From positions 2,392,501 to 2,456,500 of the forward strand of contig NZ_LT828648.1 in NCBI RefSeq assembly GCF_900169565.1: a stretch of DNA of 64,000 nt, given 5' to 3'. This DNA comes from Nitrospira japonica. Its GTDB lineage: Bacteria; Nitrospirota; Nitrospiria; Nitrospirales; Nitrospiraceae. Every line of letters starts with the position of its first letter. The first letter of the stretch is position 1. This document shows, in pieces, positions 7,921 through 16,899 of this stretch. The translations under genes were made by a program, and so were the position numbers. Below the pieces are notes generated by a model, which was not told the DNA's origin, ran no database searches, and saw nothing but the letters and a program-made list of their open reading frames with translations.

Positions 7921-9368
7921 TTGATAAGGAAGAGATGGACAGTAAGTCGGAGGAATTGGGCGTTCATGTTTCGAATGTCCAGCGCGACTACGTGTTCGGA
8001 TGGCTGTTGAGCGGCCTTTTTCAGCCTGGTAATCCCTTGGGCGAATTGTTGATACTAAAAGGCGGAAATGCGTTTCGGAAGGCATACTTCGAAAACGCAC
8101 GGTTCTCAAATGACCTCGATTTCTCAACCGAAGTCGAGCTAAATGAAGACCTTCTCCGAGACGGCGTCGCGCAAGCGTGCGCTCACGCGAAGGCTGGGAG
8201 CGGAGTGGAGTTTTTCGTTGATGAAAATCGGATAGGAGCGCGGAGTCTTGCAGGAGAAGAGATCATCCTTTACGAGGTCCGCGTGTACTTCAAGAGCTTC
8301 TATGGCGAGGAGGATCTAACCCTCAAGGTAAAGCTCGACGTCCAAGAGTTTGATCGCATCTTTCTGCCTGTTCAGACGCGCAAGCTTATCCATTCCTACT
8401 CCGATTACGCTGCATGTCAAGGGCACTTGCGGAGTCTCAAGCTCGAAGAGTTGCTGGCCTCAAAGCTAAAGGCGCTTCTTCAGCGGCAGCATTCTCCAGA
8501 TCTCTATGATTTCGTTTATTCCATCTTCTTTCAGAAAGTCCTGGACGTATCCAGACGCGAAATCATTACCACATTTCTGAAGAGGACTATCTATGAACCA
8601 ACTCCTCATGTTGCTCGAAACATGTTACTTGAGCTTCCATTTCAAGTTCTTAGAGGACTTTGGAATCAGTACTTAATCTGCCCGAAAATATCCATTGTTA
8701 GTTTCGACGACGCGGAATCGTCATTTCGCAGTTCTGTCGCGGAGATCTTCAACATTATCGCGCCAGGACCGAGGCCAGCTTTTGCGACGGGTGGAATCCA
8801 GGGTGTCGGCCGCCTGAGCTTCTATGATCGTGGCTATCGCGAGACTATAATGGAAGCCGGTCGACTCAGACGACTTCTAAAATTGGTCTATGACGGATAC
8901 GAGCGTCTGGTAGAGCCATATGCGCTGTCGTTCAAACGAAGGCAGGATGGCATAGCGAGAGAGTACTTTTACGCGTGGGACCGGAGTGGTGGTCGAAGCA
9001 TGCAGACCGGGATCAAGTCATTCATATCCGATAATGTTCAGTCTGTGCAGTTGACTGAACAGACATTCGAACCACGTTTTCCAATCGAGCTCGCCGGGGG
9101 AGGCGGATACTTTAGCACGTCTTCATTTTCGACCGACTCCGGGACACATTCCTCCTTCGGGAACACGGCTCCGCGCTCGCGCACAAGCTCGACCTCTCAT
9201 TTTGGCCGTTCTCGTACCAAGACAACTAAAGCGTTCGGAATCATGTATACCATACAGTGTCCTTATTGCAATAAGCGCTTCAAGCGAGACAAGTTAGACG
9301 CGAAGTTGAACGAGCATAAAGATCAATATGGCAATCGTTGCTTCGGACGTCTTGGGTTCATCGTCTAG
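7917..9368 (+). CDS. AbiEii/AbiGii-type nucleotidyltransferase toxin with C-terminal zinc finger
   Basis: The product has 483 residues. The N-terminal nucleotidyltransferase domain shows KGGNAFRK at 48-55 and FSNDLDFS at 63-70 (D66 and D68), the core motif of the AbiEii family (DUF1814), with a third acidic residue in KVKLDVQEF. Members act as toxins in abortive infection, for example by adding nucleotides to tRNA. Near the C-terminus, CPYCNKRF...H...C resembles a C2H2/C4 zinc finger. GTG 7917 is chosen because it overlaps the preceding stop (GTGA) and has gggag 6 nt upstream. A usual AbiEi winged-helix antitoxin is absent; the coupled partner is instead the HEPN-like frame. Confidence 0.85.
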   Translation: MIDKEEMDSKSEELGVHVSNVQRDYVFGWLLSGLFQPGNPLGELLILKGGNAFRKAYFENARFSNDLDFSTEVELNEDLLRDGVAQACAHAKAGSGVEFFVDENRIGARSLAGEEIILYEVRVYFKSFYGEEDLTLKVKLDVQEFDRIFLPVQTRKLIHSYSDYAACQGHLRSLKLEELLASKLKALLQRQHSPDLYDFVYSIFFQKVLDVSRREIITTFLKRTIYEPTPHVARNMLLELPFQVLRGLWNQYLICPKISIVSFDDAESSFRSSVAEIFNIIAPGPRPAFATGGIQGVGRLSFYDRGYRETIMEAGRLRRLLKLVYDGYERLVEPYALSFKRRQDGIAREYFYAWDRSGGRSMQTGIKSFISDNVQSVQLTEQTFEPRFPIELAGGGGYFSTSSFSTDSGTHSSFGNTAPRSRTSSTSHFGRSRTKTTKAFGIMYTIQCPYCNKRFKRDKLDAKLNEHKDQYGNRCFGRLGFIV

Positions 9369-9561
9369 GCGCTGCAGCTGCACCCGGCTCGGTCCCCACT
9401 GTCTAGGCCATGGCGCTAGCAACTAAGATCGGCGCGCGGCAATTCACGAGGGTTGCGCGATCAACACTTCCTGCTTCCATTCTTATTAGAACAAGAAAAG
9501 GGGACAGGCTGAATAAAATACACTCGACCTGTGGCTCGTCGCTATGACCTTCCCCCCTTTA

Positions 9562-10439
9562 TTACACCAAAGCTGAGGAAGTTAGCGCCTGTGTCGGCTG
9601 GGCCTGGTTTTGATAGTTGGTAATGAACTCCTGGGGTGTCACATCCCCACTGGCCCTATGCGTCCGGTCTTCGTTGTATTCCCGACGCCACGCTTCAATC
9701 ACGACCTGCGCTTCCTGCAACGTCACAAACCAATGCTCGTTGAGACATTCATCCCGAAACTTACCATTGAAGCTCTCGATAAACGCGTTCTGCACCGGCT
9801 TCCCTGGCTGAATGAAGTGCAGATGCACGCCGTGCTGTGCCGCCCAGGCATCGAGCGCCGTCCCCGCGAATTCTGGGCCGTTATCCAGGATCAGCGTCTC
9901 GGGCAGCGGGCGAGTCAAAAACACCCGATCGAGAATCCGGCACACCCGTGCCCCACCGATCGACACATCGACCTCAATCACAGGAACCTCTTTGGAACAG
10001 GGATCCGTCATCGTCAAACATTTGTACCGGCGCCCGGTCACCAATCGGTCATGCACGAAATCCAGTGCGTAGCAGCGCCCTGGATCCGCCGGCTGGGGGA
10101 GTGTGACCCGCGGCACCGCGGCGAATTTCTTCCGTCGACGCCGGCGTACCGACAGCCCTTCGTCGCGATAATAGATCCGTTCGACTTTCTTATGGTTCAC
10201 GCGCCAGCCCGCGCGCCGCAACCGGATATAAATCCGAGGGCAGCCGTACCGCCGCTTGGCCTCGGCAATCTCGCGGATCCGAGTTCGCAGCGCCTCATCC
10301 TCATAGCGGCGGCTGCGATACCGGAGCGTCTGGCGCTCGAGCGCCAGGAGCCGGCACACCCGTCGTTGACTGAGCCCAAAGCGCTCGGTGCCCCACTGAG
10401 CCGCCGCTCGCTTCGCCTTGGGCCCTACCAGTTTTTTGC
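9562..10439 (-). CDS. IS3-family transposase OrfB (DDE integrase), made by frameshift from OrfA
   Basis: This frame holds the integrase catalytic core. It has a HTH_21-like region ([17 protein letters not shown]), then the DDE residues in [18 protein letters not shown] and [15 protein letters not shown]. It has no start of its own and is expected to be made as an OrfAB fusion by -1 slippage at AAAAAAC (10431-10437, complement) at the end of orfA. The fusion is the active transposase in this family. The frame appears intact to its TAA stop (complement of 9562-9564), so the element may still move. Confidence 0.9.
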
Positions 10440-10691
10440 GTTGATCGCTTTCAGCGCTTGGATGTCCAGGGCTTGGTCCGCCACCATCTGCTTGAGCCGC
10501 CGGTTTTCGTCCTCCAGCTGGCGGAGCGTCTTTACAGCGCTGACTTCTAGCCCGGCATATTTCGCCCGCCACTGATAAAACGTGGCGTCCGAGATGCCGT
10601 GCTTGCGGCAGAGCTCTTGGACCCCGGTGCCCGCCTGGGCATCCTTGAGTACCGCAATGATCTGTTCCTCCGTGTGCCGTTTCCGTGTCAT
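10425..10691 (-). CDS. IS3-family transposase OrfA (HTH, leucine zipper)
   Basis: The 88-residue product has a helix-turn-helix typical of IS3 OrfA ([20 protein letters not shown] followed by [18 protein letters not shown]) and a C-terminal coiled coil ([15 protein letters not shown]) used in oligomerisation. ATG 10691 follows a strong ribosome-binding site (aggaggggg). The end of the gene, gca aaa aac tgg tag, carries the heptamer that shifts ribosomes into orfB. Confidence 0.92.
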   Translation of the reverse strand: MTRKRHTEEQIIAVLKDAQAGTGVQELCRKHGISDATFYQWRAKYAGLEVSAVKTLRQLEDENRRLKQMVADQALDIQALKAINAKNW

Positions 10692-10767
10692 GGCCCCCTC
10701 CTGTGGGGCCCATCTCAGCACAGGTGCACTTCCTTGCCAATGGTCTAATTTTCGGGAGGAAGGTCAT

Positions 10768-11004
10768 ATCCAGCCCGGGAAACCAGATCAGAATGCGTTC
10801 ATCGAACGGTTCAATCGCACCTATCGGACGGAAGTCCTCAATGCCTATGTGTTCGAATCGCTGGAGCAGGTGCAGGAGATCAGTGCCGAGTGGTTGCAGA
10901 GTTACAACGACGAGCGGCCTCATGATGCGCTGGCGGGCCTGCCGCCTGCCATGTATCGGGCCCAACTTGAACGCGGAAGTTCTCCTTTAATCGTGTCTCG
11001 TTGA
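10768..11004 (+). pseudogene. 3' remnant of a second IS3-type transposase orfB
   Basis: The frame reads from the IS border to a TGA at 11002-11004 and encodes only the C-terminal end of an integrase: [20 protein letters not shown] (containing the catalytic Glu), then [20 protein letters not shown]. The rest of the gene is missing on both sides. It differs in sequence from the intact IS and lies on the opposite strand, so it comes from another element. It overlaps the 3' end of the flavoprotein gene. Confidence 0.85.
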
Positions 11005-12164
11005 CCGGGGAGCTTACACTGAGACACTGCTTCGCCGATGATTCTCGCCGCCACAGGACAGCCGACGGTGAATCCAAAAAAGGGTCCGAAATCCTGCACG
11101 GCAGCGAGTCCAGTGACATAGAGATTGGAAAGATTTGTTTGGAATTCCGTATCGAGCATTGGAGAGCCGTTGAGAGTCTGGAGTTCTTGCAAAATCGTCG
11201 TGCGGTCAAGAAACGCGACATTGTGCATGTTAGGCGCATAGCCAGTCGCCAGAATGATGTGATGCACCTGAACGGTTGTGTTGTCCTCCAGTGAGATCTC
11301 GTATGTGCCGTCAGCCAGGGTGCGCGTGGCGGCGATCGTCGTGTTCTCGTGAATATGAATATGGGGTTGATGTACGCGCGGTCCCAGCCATGCTTCAAGC
11401 GTCAGACGTCCAACCGCCCAGAAGTCGCTACGAATCTTCTCCTTCTCTTCCGATGTGGACCGTCGCCACCACCCGTGGTCTTCCAGCGTTCGTCGGACCA
11501 TCGGCTGTACCCAACTCCAATCCGGTTCGGTGAATCGTGGGGTGGGGTGGCGATGTGTGACATGAATTTCATCAGCTCCCTTTTCCTGGATCAGCGCCGC
11601 CCACTCGAATGCGCTCTGTCGCCCACCCACGATCAATACCCGCTTGCCGCGCAGAAATTCAAAGTCAACCATATCGCACGTATGCATATAGGACCCGACC
11701 GGCAGTGTATTCTCGAGCTCGGACGGATAGTGCTTGAACCACGCAAAGCCCAGACTCAATACCACCTTGTCTGCGCGAATCTGTGAGCCGTCGTCGTGCG
11801 TTGCCGTATAGGTCCCATTCGACCTGGCGAGATGTGTGATGAGAGCGGGGCGGGGCGTCAGATCATATTGCCCCATGAACCAGCTTGCATAATCGAGAAA
11901 CATGTCGAGCGGAACGGGTTTGACTTGCGTGGGTGTCAGTCCGCGCATTTTGAAATATGCCTGAAAGGTCGCGACATCCCTCGCGTCAAGGTGCCAGTCG
12001 GGTCCCGAGCGCAAGAACATCCCGCGGGGCATATTCGTCTTCCAAAAATCGAGCGTCTTGCCCACCACCGTCACCGGCACGCCCAAATATTTCGCGTATG
12101 CCGCCGTTGCAATACCGTATGGACCCGCGCCGATGACCAACAGCGCAGTCCGTTTTGTCTCCAT
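10920..12164 (-). CDS. FAD/NAD(P)-binding monooxygenase-like flavoprotein, C-terminus altered by IS remnant
   Basis: A Rossmann fingerprint [12 protein letters not shown] at the N-terminus binds FAD. A second one ([14 protein letters not shown]) would bind NAD(P)H, and the ATGYAP segment is typical of flavin-containing and N-hydroxylating monooxygenases. The substrate is unknown. ATG 12164 is preceded by aaagggtg. The last roughly 20 codons run antisense into the IS3 remnant, so the native C-terminus has probably been replaced. The body of the protein up to about 11030 looks intact, so it could still be active. Confidence 0.8.
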   Translation of the reverse strand: METKRTALLVIGAGPYGIATAAYAKYLGVPVTVVGKTLDFWKTNMPRGMFLRSGPDWHLDARDVATFQAYFKMRGLTPTQVKPVPLDMFLDYASWFMGQYDLTPRPALITHLARSNGTYTATHDDGSQIRADKVVLSLGFAWFKHYPSELENTLPVGSYMHTCDMVDFEFLRGKRVLIVGGRQSAFEWAALIQEKGADEIHVTHRHPTPRFTEPDWSWVQPMVRRTLEDHGWWRRSTSEEKEKIRSDFWAVGRLTLEAWLGPRVHQPHIHIHENTTIAATRTLADGTYEISLEDNTTVQVHHIILATGYAPNMHNVAFLDRTTILQELQTLNGSPMLDTEFQTNLSNLYVTGLAAVQDFGPFFGFTVGCPVAARIIGEAVSQCKLPGQRDTIKGELPRSSWARYMAGGRPASAS

Positions 12165-12230
12165 TCCGTTCACCCTTTTGCGCGCAAAGGCTTCTCGCAG
12201 GTTCCGTTGCGTGTGCGCCGGCCCGAACCT

Positions 12231-13103
12231 CTAAGAGCGACGTGACGCGATTCGCGACTCCGCTGAAGCCCAGCCGGCGTCGAACGGCTGGCCTGGGCTA
12301 TCGATGTCGATGACCACCGGTGCGTGATCCGAGGGCACAGGTTTGCCCTTCCGTGCCTCGCGATCGATTTCGGTCCAGACGATGCGCTGCTTGAGAGGTA
12401 CCGTGACGAGCAAGTGATCGATGCGCATGCCGACGTTTTTATGAAAGTTACCGGCGCGATAGTCCCACCACGTGTACCGCCCTGATTCCGCATGATGCAA
12501 TCGGTATGCATCGACGAATCCTGCGTCCAAGAGGCGCGCAAACGCCTGCCGCTCGCGTTCTGAAACATGTGTCCCGCCATGACAGGCGCCGGGGTCCCAC
12601 ACGTCGATATCTTCAGGCGCGACGTTGAAATCACCGCCGATCACGGCCGGTGTATCCGGAGTGACTGTCTCATCGATCCACCGGGCCAGCCTGTCGAACC
12701 ATACGAGCTTGGCTTCATAAAACGGCGAACCCACGAGCCGGCCATTAGGCACATACACCGAGATGATGCGCACGCCGCCGCATTCGGCAGCGATCATCCT
12801 GGCTTCAGCCTGCGGCTCATCGTCGCCCCTGTCAGACGTCCGGGCGGGCCGTAATGGCTCTCCAAAGTTTGTGATCACGCCGCCGATGCCGCATCGACTC
12901 GCGATCGCCACTCCGTTCCATCGACCCTCGCCGTGGTGCACCAGCTCGTATCCGGCCTGCCTGAACGGTTCGACTGGCGCGTCCGCGTCTGCCAGCTTCG
13001 TTTCCTGCATGAGAAGTACGTCCGGCTTCGCCCGTTCCAACCACCACAACACCTTTTCCAGGCGAGCCTTCAGTGAGTTGACGTTCCAGGTCGCAATTCG
13101 CAT
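12231..13103 (-). CDS. xthA: Exodeoxyribonuclease III
   Basis: This 290-residue member of the endonuclease/exonuclease/phosphatase family has the Exo III order of motifs: ATWNVNSLKAR, LLMQETKL (metal-binding Glu), SVYVPNGR, GGDFNVAPEDIDVWDP, YTWWDY, MRIDHLLVT and SDHAPVVID (catalytic Asp-His). It removes 3' blocks and nicks at abasic sites in base-excision repair. ATG 13103 gives the usual MRIATWN start. A TTG 9 nt upstream lies closer to a GGAG and may be the real start. The last about 20 residues past the PVVIDID core are variable. Confidence 0.95.
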   Translation of the reverse strand: MRIATWNVNSLKARLEKVLWWLERAKPDVLLMQETKLADADAPVEPFRQAGYELVHHGEGRWNGVAIASRCGIGGVITNFGEPLRPARTSDRGDDEPQAEARMIAAECGGVRIISVYVPNGRLVGSPFYEAKLVWFDRLARWIDETVTPDTPAVIGGDFNVAPEDIDVWDPGACHGGTHVSERERQAFARLLDAGFVDAYRLHHAESGRYTWWDYRAGNFHKNVGMRIDHLLVTVPLKQRIVWTEIDREARKGKPVPSDHAPVVIDIDSPGQPFDAGWASAESRIASRRS

Positions 13104-13147
13104 GGCTAACAATTAGCTCCTCTCTGGGCCGCGTCTCATGGTGGTCA

Positions 13148-13855
13148 TCACGTGGCATCATGGAAGATGACTCCGAGCGTAACGCGTGAACCGGAGCGAA
13201 CGGTGCTCACGCCGTGTCGCATGTTTCCCCGGTAATAGCCACGGCTTCCTTGTACCGGACGGTATCGTGTCGCAAAGATCACGACGTCTCCCTGCTTCGG
13301 GGCCAAAACCTCACCTCGTGATTGTGCCCGTGGTCGCTGTTCGACGAGCAGAAACTCACCACCGGAAAAATCGCGGCTAGGCCGACTGAGGAAGGCGGTG
13401 AGCTGCAGCGGGAATGCGACCGTTCCATAGAGATCCTGATGAAGACAGTTATAATCCCCGGCACCATACCGAAGTAACAACGGCGTGGGCTTGGCCTGTC
13501 CGTTCCGCCGACAGAAGGCCAGCAGTTTATCGTGGCTGAGAGGAAAACTCTCCGGTTGGGCTAACGCCTTTGCCCAGGAATTGGCGATCACCGCAAGCTG
13601 GGGATAGATGGTTTCCCGCAGGGTCTGGACCAGCGGTGGCAGCGGATACGTGAAGTACTTATACTCCCCCTCGCCAAACCGAAAGCGCTTCATGTCGATC
13701 CGGCTTCGGAACAGTTGGTCTTTGCCGTAGAGGGCGACGAGCGCATCGCACTCCTCACTCGTCAGCAACGAATCAACGTTGGCATATCCCCGCTGCCATA
13801 ACGAGGCCTCAATCGATTTCCAGTCTAACCGGGCCACTCTGTCTTCTATGGTCAT
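13148..13855 (-). CDS. 2-oxoglutarate/Fe(II)-dependent dioxygenase (prolyl-hydroxylase-like)
   Basis: The 235-residue protein shows the iron facial triad: HQDLYG (H and D) and a distal His in MRHGVSTV, followed by an Arg (SRVTLG) for the 2-oxoglutarate carboxylate. Spacing and the flanking GGEFLLVEQRPR and GDVVIFATRYRP segments match proteobacterial 2OG-Fe(II) oxygenases of unknown substrate. It lies 44 nt upstream of xthA on the same strand and may be co-transcribed with it, which would fit nucleic-acid repair, though this is inference. Confidence 0.88.
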   Translation of the reverse strand: MTIEDRVARLDWKSIEASLWQRGYANVDSLLTSEECDALVALYGKDQLFRSRIDMKRFRFGEGEYKYFTYPLPPLVQTLRETIYPQLAVIANSWAKALAQPESFPLSHDKLLAFCRRNGQAKPTPLLLRYGAGDYNCLHQDLYGTVAFPLQLTAFLSRPSRDFSGGEFLLVEQRPRAQSRGEVLAPKQGDVVIFATRYRPVQGSRGYYRGNMRHGVSTVRSGSRVTLGVIFHDAT

Positions 13856-14510
13856 GCTGATCTTACTTCCGACTCTCCGTCGATCGGTTGTGGCATCACC
13901 GTCTTGACCACCTCAGTCAGTTCGTCCTATGTAATGGATTTAATTGCGCACAGATTCCGATGTCGATTGTGGTCATTCCGAACGACTATCTGTCAAGACA
14001 GCGTTTGCCGAGTCGAATTGGAGGGGCGAAGCCATGAAATATCTGCTTCTGTGTTGCCACGAAGAGAATTGCCGAAGGGCACGAGATTATCCGCAGTGAG
14101 TTGCAAACTCATCGTCAGGAATTGAAAGGTGAATTCAAGGAAGCCAAGTCGCTGATGCGGCTTTCATATACTCAGCACGATCAGCGAATTGACACCGTGG
14201 AATCTGATGTGTCCGCGCTCAAATCCCGTGTGGATCGGCTCTAATCTCACCAAATCACTCTTTTCAAAGCCCTTGATCTTTCGACGCGGGAAATGGCCCG
14301 TTCTCTAAGGTCACAAATTGTGGCCTTTAACGTCGCCAGTTAAGCTAGCAGAAGAGGGCTTTGCTGATCGAAAGATCAGTGGGTGTTACATTTTTTGATC
14401 CGAAGCTGCGGTTCTGTCCTGGGGAGCAGCCCCAGCATGCTCACTCCACCCACCCTCAGCAGTTGTCTTTCGTTCCGCGTGCTCGGTGAAAGCTCTTGGC
14501 GCAGCGGTAC
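13856..14510. other. Intergenic region with decayed coding traces
   Basis: This 655-bp region has no intact gene. A frame at about 14050-14244 reads like a short helical or coiled-coil tail (HDQRIDTVESDVSALKSRVD before TAA) but has no start, and an ATG at 14034 begins a different frame (MKYLLLCCHEE), suggesting a frameshifted remnant. Hairpins aggtcacaa/gtggcct (about 14309-14328) and ctgatc-gaaa-gatcag (about 14363-14378) are present. Nothing else is recognisable. Confidence 0.4.
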
Positions 14511-15614
14511 TCAATGGAGCACCGATCGCCGCCTTGTTGAAAAACCGGCACTCTTAACACCTCCCTCCGTTCGCGAGACGCTAAATCCATCCAGTACGGG
14601 CTGGAACATACGCCGGTATCTAGCTGGCGTGAGTCCCGTTAGACGCCTAAAGAGGCGGTTGAAAAACGAGTAGTCTTCGTACCCGACCGCTGGTCCGATC
14701 TCCTCGGTGTTCATGCCAGTGGTTTCGAGTAGACGTTTGGCCTCCTCAATGCGCAGGTTTTGCACGTACTCGATAAAGGTGATGCCGGTGGCGGCCTTGA
14801 AGCGGCGCTTCAGCGTGCGTTCGGGAATCCGCGCCTTTTCGACGATCTGTTGGATCACATCCGACTCCCGATAGCGCCGATCGAGTTGTCTTTGGCATTC
14901 GCGAACTACGGAGTCGGCATGCGGCGAGATGCGTGAAAGCGGTGCGTACGGCAATTGACCCTCGCCGTGCCATTTGAGCAGATAGACCTTGGCGATGCGC
15001 AGCGCTTCACCGGGATTGGCGTGGCGTGCGATTATGTGGATCGCGAGGTCGTGCCAAGAGGTGGTGCCTCCAGCGGTAACGATGCGACCATCGCGGTCAG
15101 CGATGACGAGGTTTGGTTCGGGGTGAAACTGTACATTGGGGTAGCGTCTACGGAACAAATCCTGATAGGCCCAGTGCGAGGTTGCAGAACAGCCGTCGAG
15201 CAGACCGGTAGCTGCCAGCATCACCGCACCAGAGCAGGCTGAGTATAGAAATGCGCCCTGCTTGTACGCCCGGCGCAACCAGGCCATCAGAGTCGGATAG
15301 CGGTCGCGGATGTCCTCGTCTGGCCCGAGCCAGAGCTCTGGCAGGATGACGATGAGCGCCTTCGGCTCGTCGGCTATGACGCAGTCCGGCCTGACGGGGA
15401 TGCCGTTGCCGCAAACGAAGGCCTTCCTTTTTGGCGCAACGATGCGCACGTTGAAGAAGCTCTTGCCGTCGCCCTGCCGAGTGAGCGTTTCCCACACACT
15501 GCCCGCAGCCTTGAGCACATCCAGCATGCCGTACAGAGCGGAGCCGGCGGTCTCCGGAACAGCGACGATGAGCACGTCCACCTGGGTTTCTCCTGATTTT
15601 TGGGCGGCAGCCAT
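14511..15614 (-). CDS. GlxA-family transcriptional regulator (DJ-1/PfpI + AraC HTH)
   Basis: This 367-residue protein has an N-terminal PfpI/DJ-1-like domain with the nucleophile-elbow segment YSACSGAVMLA. The C-terminal AraC-type double helix-turn-helix includes RIPERTLKRRFKAATGITF and VGYEDYSFFNRLFRRLTGLTPARYRR. Such proteins sense small molecules and activate nearby genes. It is divergent from the osmC-like gene, with a shared 170-bp intergenic region, so that gene is a likely target. ATG 15614 is preferred over TTG 15623. Confidence 0.92.
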   Translation of the reverse strand: MAAAQKSGETQVDVLIVAVPETAGSALYGMLDVLKAAGSVWETLTRQGDGKSFFNVRIVAPKRKAFVCGNGIPVRPDCVIADEPKALIVILPELWLGPDEDIRDRYPTLMAWLRRAYKQGAFLYSACSGAVMLAATGLLDGCSATSHWAYQDLFRRRYPNVQFHPEPNLVIADRDGRIVTAGGTTSWHDLAIHIIARHANPGEALRIAKVYLLKWHGEGQLPYAPLSRISPHADSVVRECQRQLDRRYRESDVIQQIVEKARIPERTLKRRFKAATGITFIEYVQNLRIEEAKRLLETTGMNTEEIGPAVGYEDYSFFNRLFRRLTGLTPARYRRMFQPVLDGFSVSRTEGGVKSAGFSTRRRSVLH

Positions 15615-15782
15615 GGGTTTCAACTCAAGCCATCGATTTAATTAGTGGCACGAATGACCAGGTTTCGTCATAAACGCACCTTACTCAGTTCGCTGTCAAG
15701 CGGTATTGTTCTCCTGCGGGCGATAGAAAGCATTGGGCGATCCGATGCTACACCACATTAACCCTCACCTAAGGAGATCATC

Positions 15783-16382
15783 ATGAACAAGCAAGTCAGC
15801 AAAGCCTGCAATGGACTGGACCTCGAGGAGATGGGGCAAACAGTCAGAGCGCTCAAGAACGATCCAACACTGGCGCAGTTCCAATTCCGCGCCCGCAACC
15901 GGTGGATCGATGGCGGCGAGAACCGTTCGACGATCAAGGACTTCTACGGTGTGGGGGCGGAAGATACGTCGCGCAGCGACGCCTTCATCTTCACCAATGG
16001 CGAGCCCCCGGTGCTGCTTGGGCGCAACGAGGGCGCCAATCCCGTAGAGTTCCTGCTCCACGCGCTGGCCGGCTGCGTCACGACCACGACGGTGCTGCAC
16101 GCAGCGGCACGCGGTATCAAATTACACAAGTTGTCGACCGAGCTCACCGGCAACATCGACTTACAGGGTTTGCTCGCGCTCGACGACAGCGTGCCCGTCG
16201 GCTACGAGTCGATCCGGATCAAGATGGACATCGAGGCTGACTGCAGCGATGAGGATCTGGCGGAGCTTATCGCTTTCGCCCAGCTACATTCACCGGTGTG
16301 CAACACGGTCTGTCGTCCGGTGCCCGTGACGATCGAGCGCGTTGTTGCCCATCGTGCGACATCTGAGGCGCACGCTGCCTGA
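15783..16382 (+). CDS. OsmC family peroxidase-like protein
   Basis: The 199-residue protein has the OsmC/Ohr fold signature: GANPVEFLLHALAGCVTTT with the first redox cysteine, and FAQLHSPVCNTVCRPV with the second. OsmC/Ohr proteins reduce organic hydroperoxides using this pair. The N-terminal extension of about 40 residues is typical of the longer OsmC subfamily. A strong site aaggagatcatc precedes ATG 15783. It is transcribed away from the GlxA-type regulator, which probably controls it. Confidence 0.93.
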   Translation: MNKQVSKACNGLDLEEMGQTVRALKNDPTLAQFQFRARNRWIDGGENRSTIKDFYGVGAEDTSRSDAFIFTNGEPPVLLGRNEGANPVEFLLHALAGCVTTTTVLHAAARGIKLHKLSTELTGNIDLQGLLALDDSVPVGYESIRIKMDIEADCSDEDLAELIAFAQLHSPVCNTVCRPVPVTIERVVAHRATSEAHAA

Positions 16383-16389
16383 CTTCCGA

Positions 16390-16433
16390 GGGAAGTAGCC
16401 CGGTCGGCGGCGCCGCCGACCGGGCTACTTCCC
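16390..16433. terminator. 44-bp perfect palindrome after osmC
   Basis: The arms gggaagtagcccggtcggcg... and its exact reverse complement meet at 16411/16412 with no spacer, giving 22 bp per arm. It begins 8 nt after the osmC stop, so it probably ends the transcript or protects its 3' end. There is no T-run, so it is not a textbook intrinsic terminator. Confidence 0.6.
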
Positions 16434-16899
16434 AGCCATTTTCACTGAGGTCGAGACCCATTGGCGAAACGTTCATGAGACGAGACGATAGAATGCATGA
16501 AGTGCAGAGCCAAGAACTGAGCCTATCTGATGACCCTATGACCTTAGGACGTGGCGCTAAGGCCCAATCACGATGGTGCGCATGTTCAGTGTCTTCCTCC
16601 TTCTTGTTGGAGTCGCACTCATCCGAGTTTTATAACAACAAGGACCATCGGCGAGGACGATACATCGCGATGGTATCTGGTCGCACGGTAAGGTATCTAC
16701 TATTGAACGAGACTGGCTTATGCTGAGACCGGCCTCTCCGTGCGTCCATGAGCACTCAAGAACGGAGGCGCAGGTCCACTATCCCATGAATGCGCCGGCG
16801 TGCCGCAATTAGCGAATCGGCTGAAGTCCTGCTGGTATCGAATGGATACGGGAGTGACGGTCGTGAGATGCAGGCAAGGAGAGCGTTTTGTGGAGGACG
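16434..16899. other. Intergenic region without a convincing gene
   Basis: The frames here are short and have no recognisable domains. A hydrophobic start-like segment (ATG 16573, MVRMFSVFLLLVGVALIRVL) runs into a stop after 20 codons. The frame after it reads on without similarity I can recognise, so this may be the remains of a small secreted-protein gene. Confidence 0.35.

Larger units (their letters stand above)
9545..10766 (-). mobile_element. IS3-family insertion sequence, complete
   Basis: Terminal inverted repeats TGACCTTCCCCCC (left, 9545) and TGACCTTCCTCCC (right, reading inward from 10766) bound a 1222-bp element. It carries orfA and orfB on the minus strand joined by an A-AAA-AAC slippery site. 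The flanking triplets gct and atc do not match, so no target duplication is seen. The right flank runs straight into the remnant of another IS3-type transposase, suggesting rearrangement after insertion or nested insertion. Confidence 0.88.

Noticed and set aside
9610..10575. Plus-strand 321-residue ORF across the IS3 element
   Set aside because: It is antisense to a clear DDE transposase with conserved catalytic motifs; it is a shadow frame.
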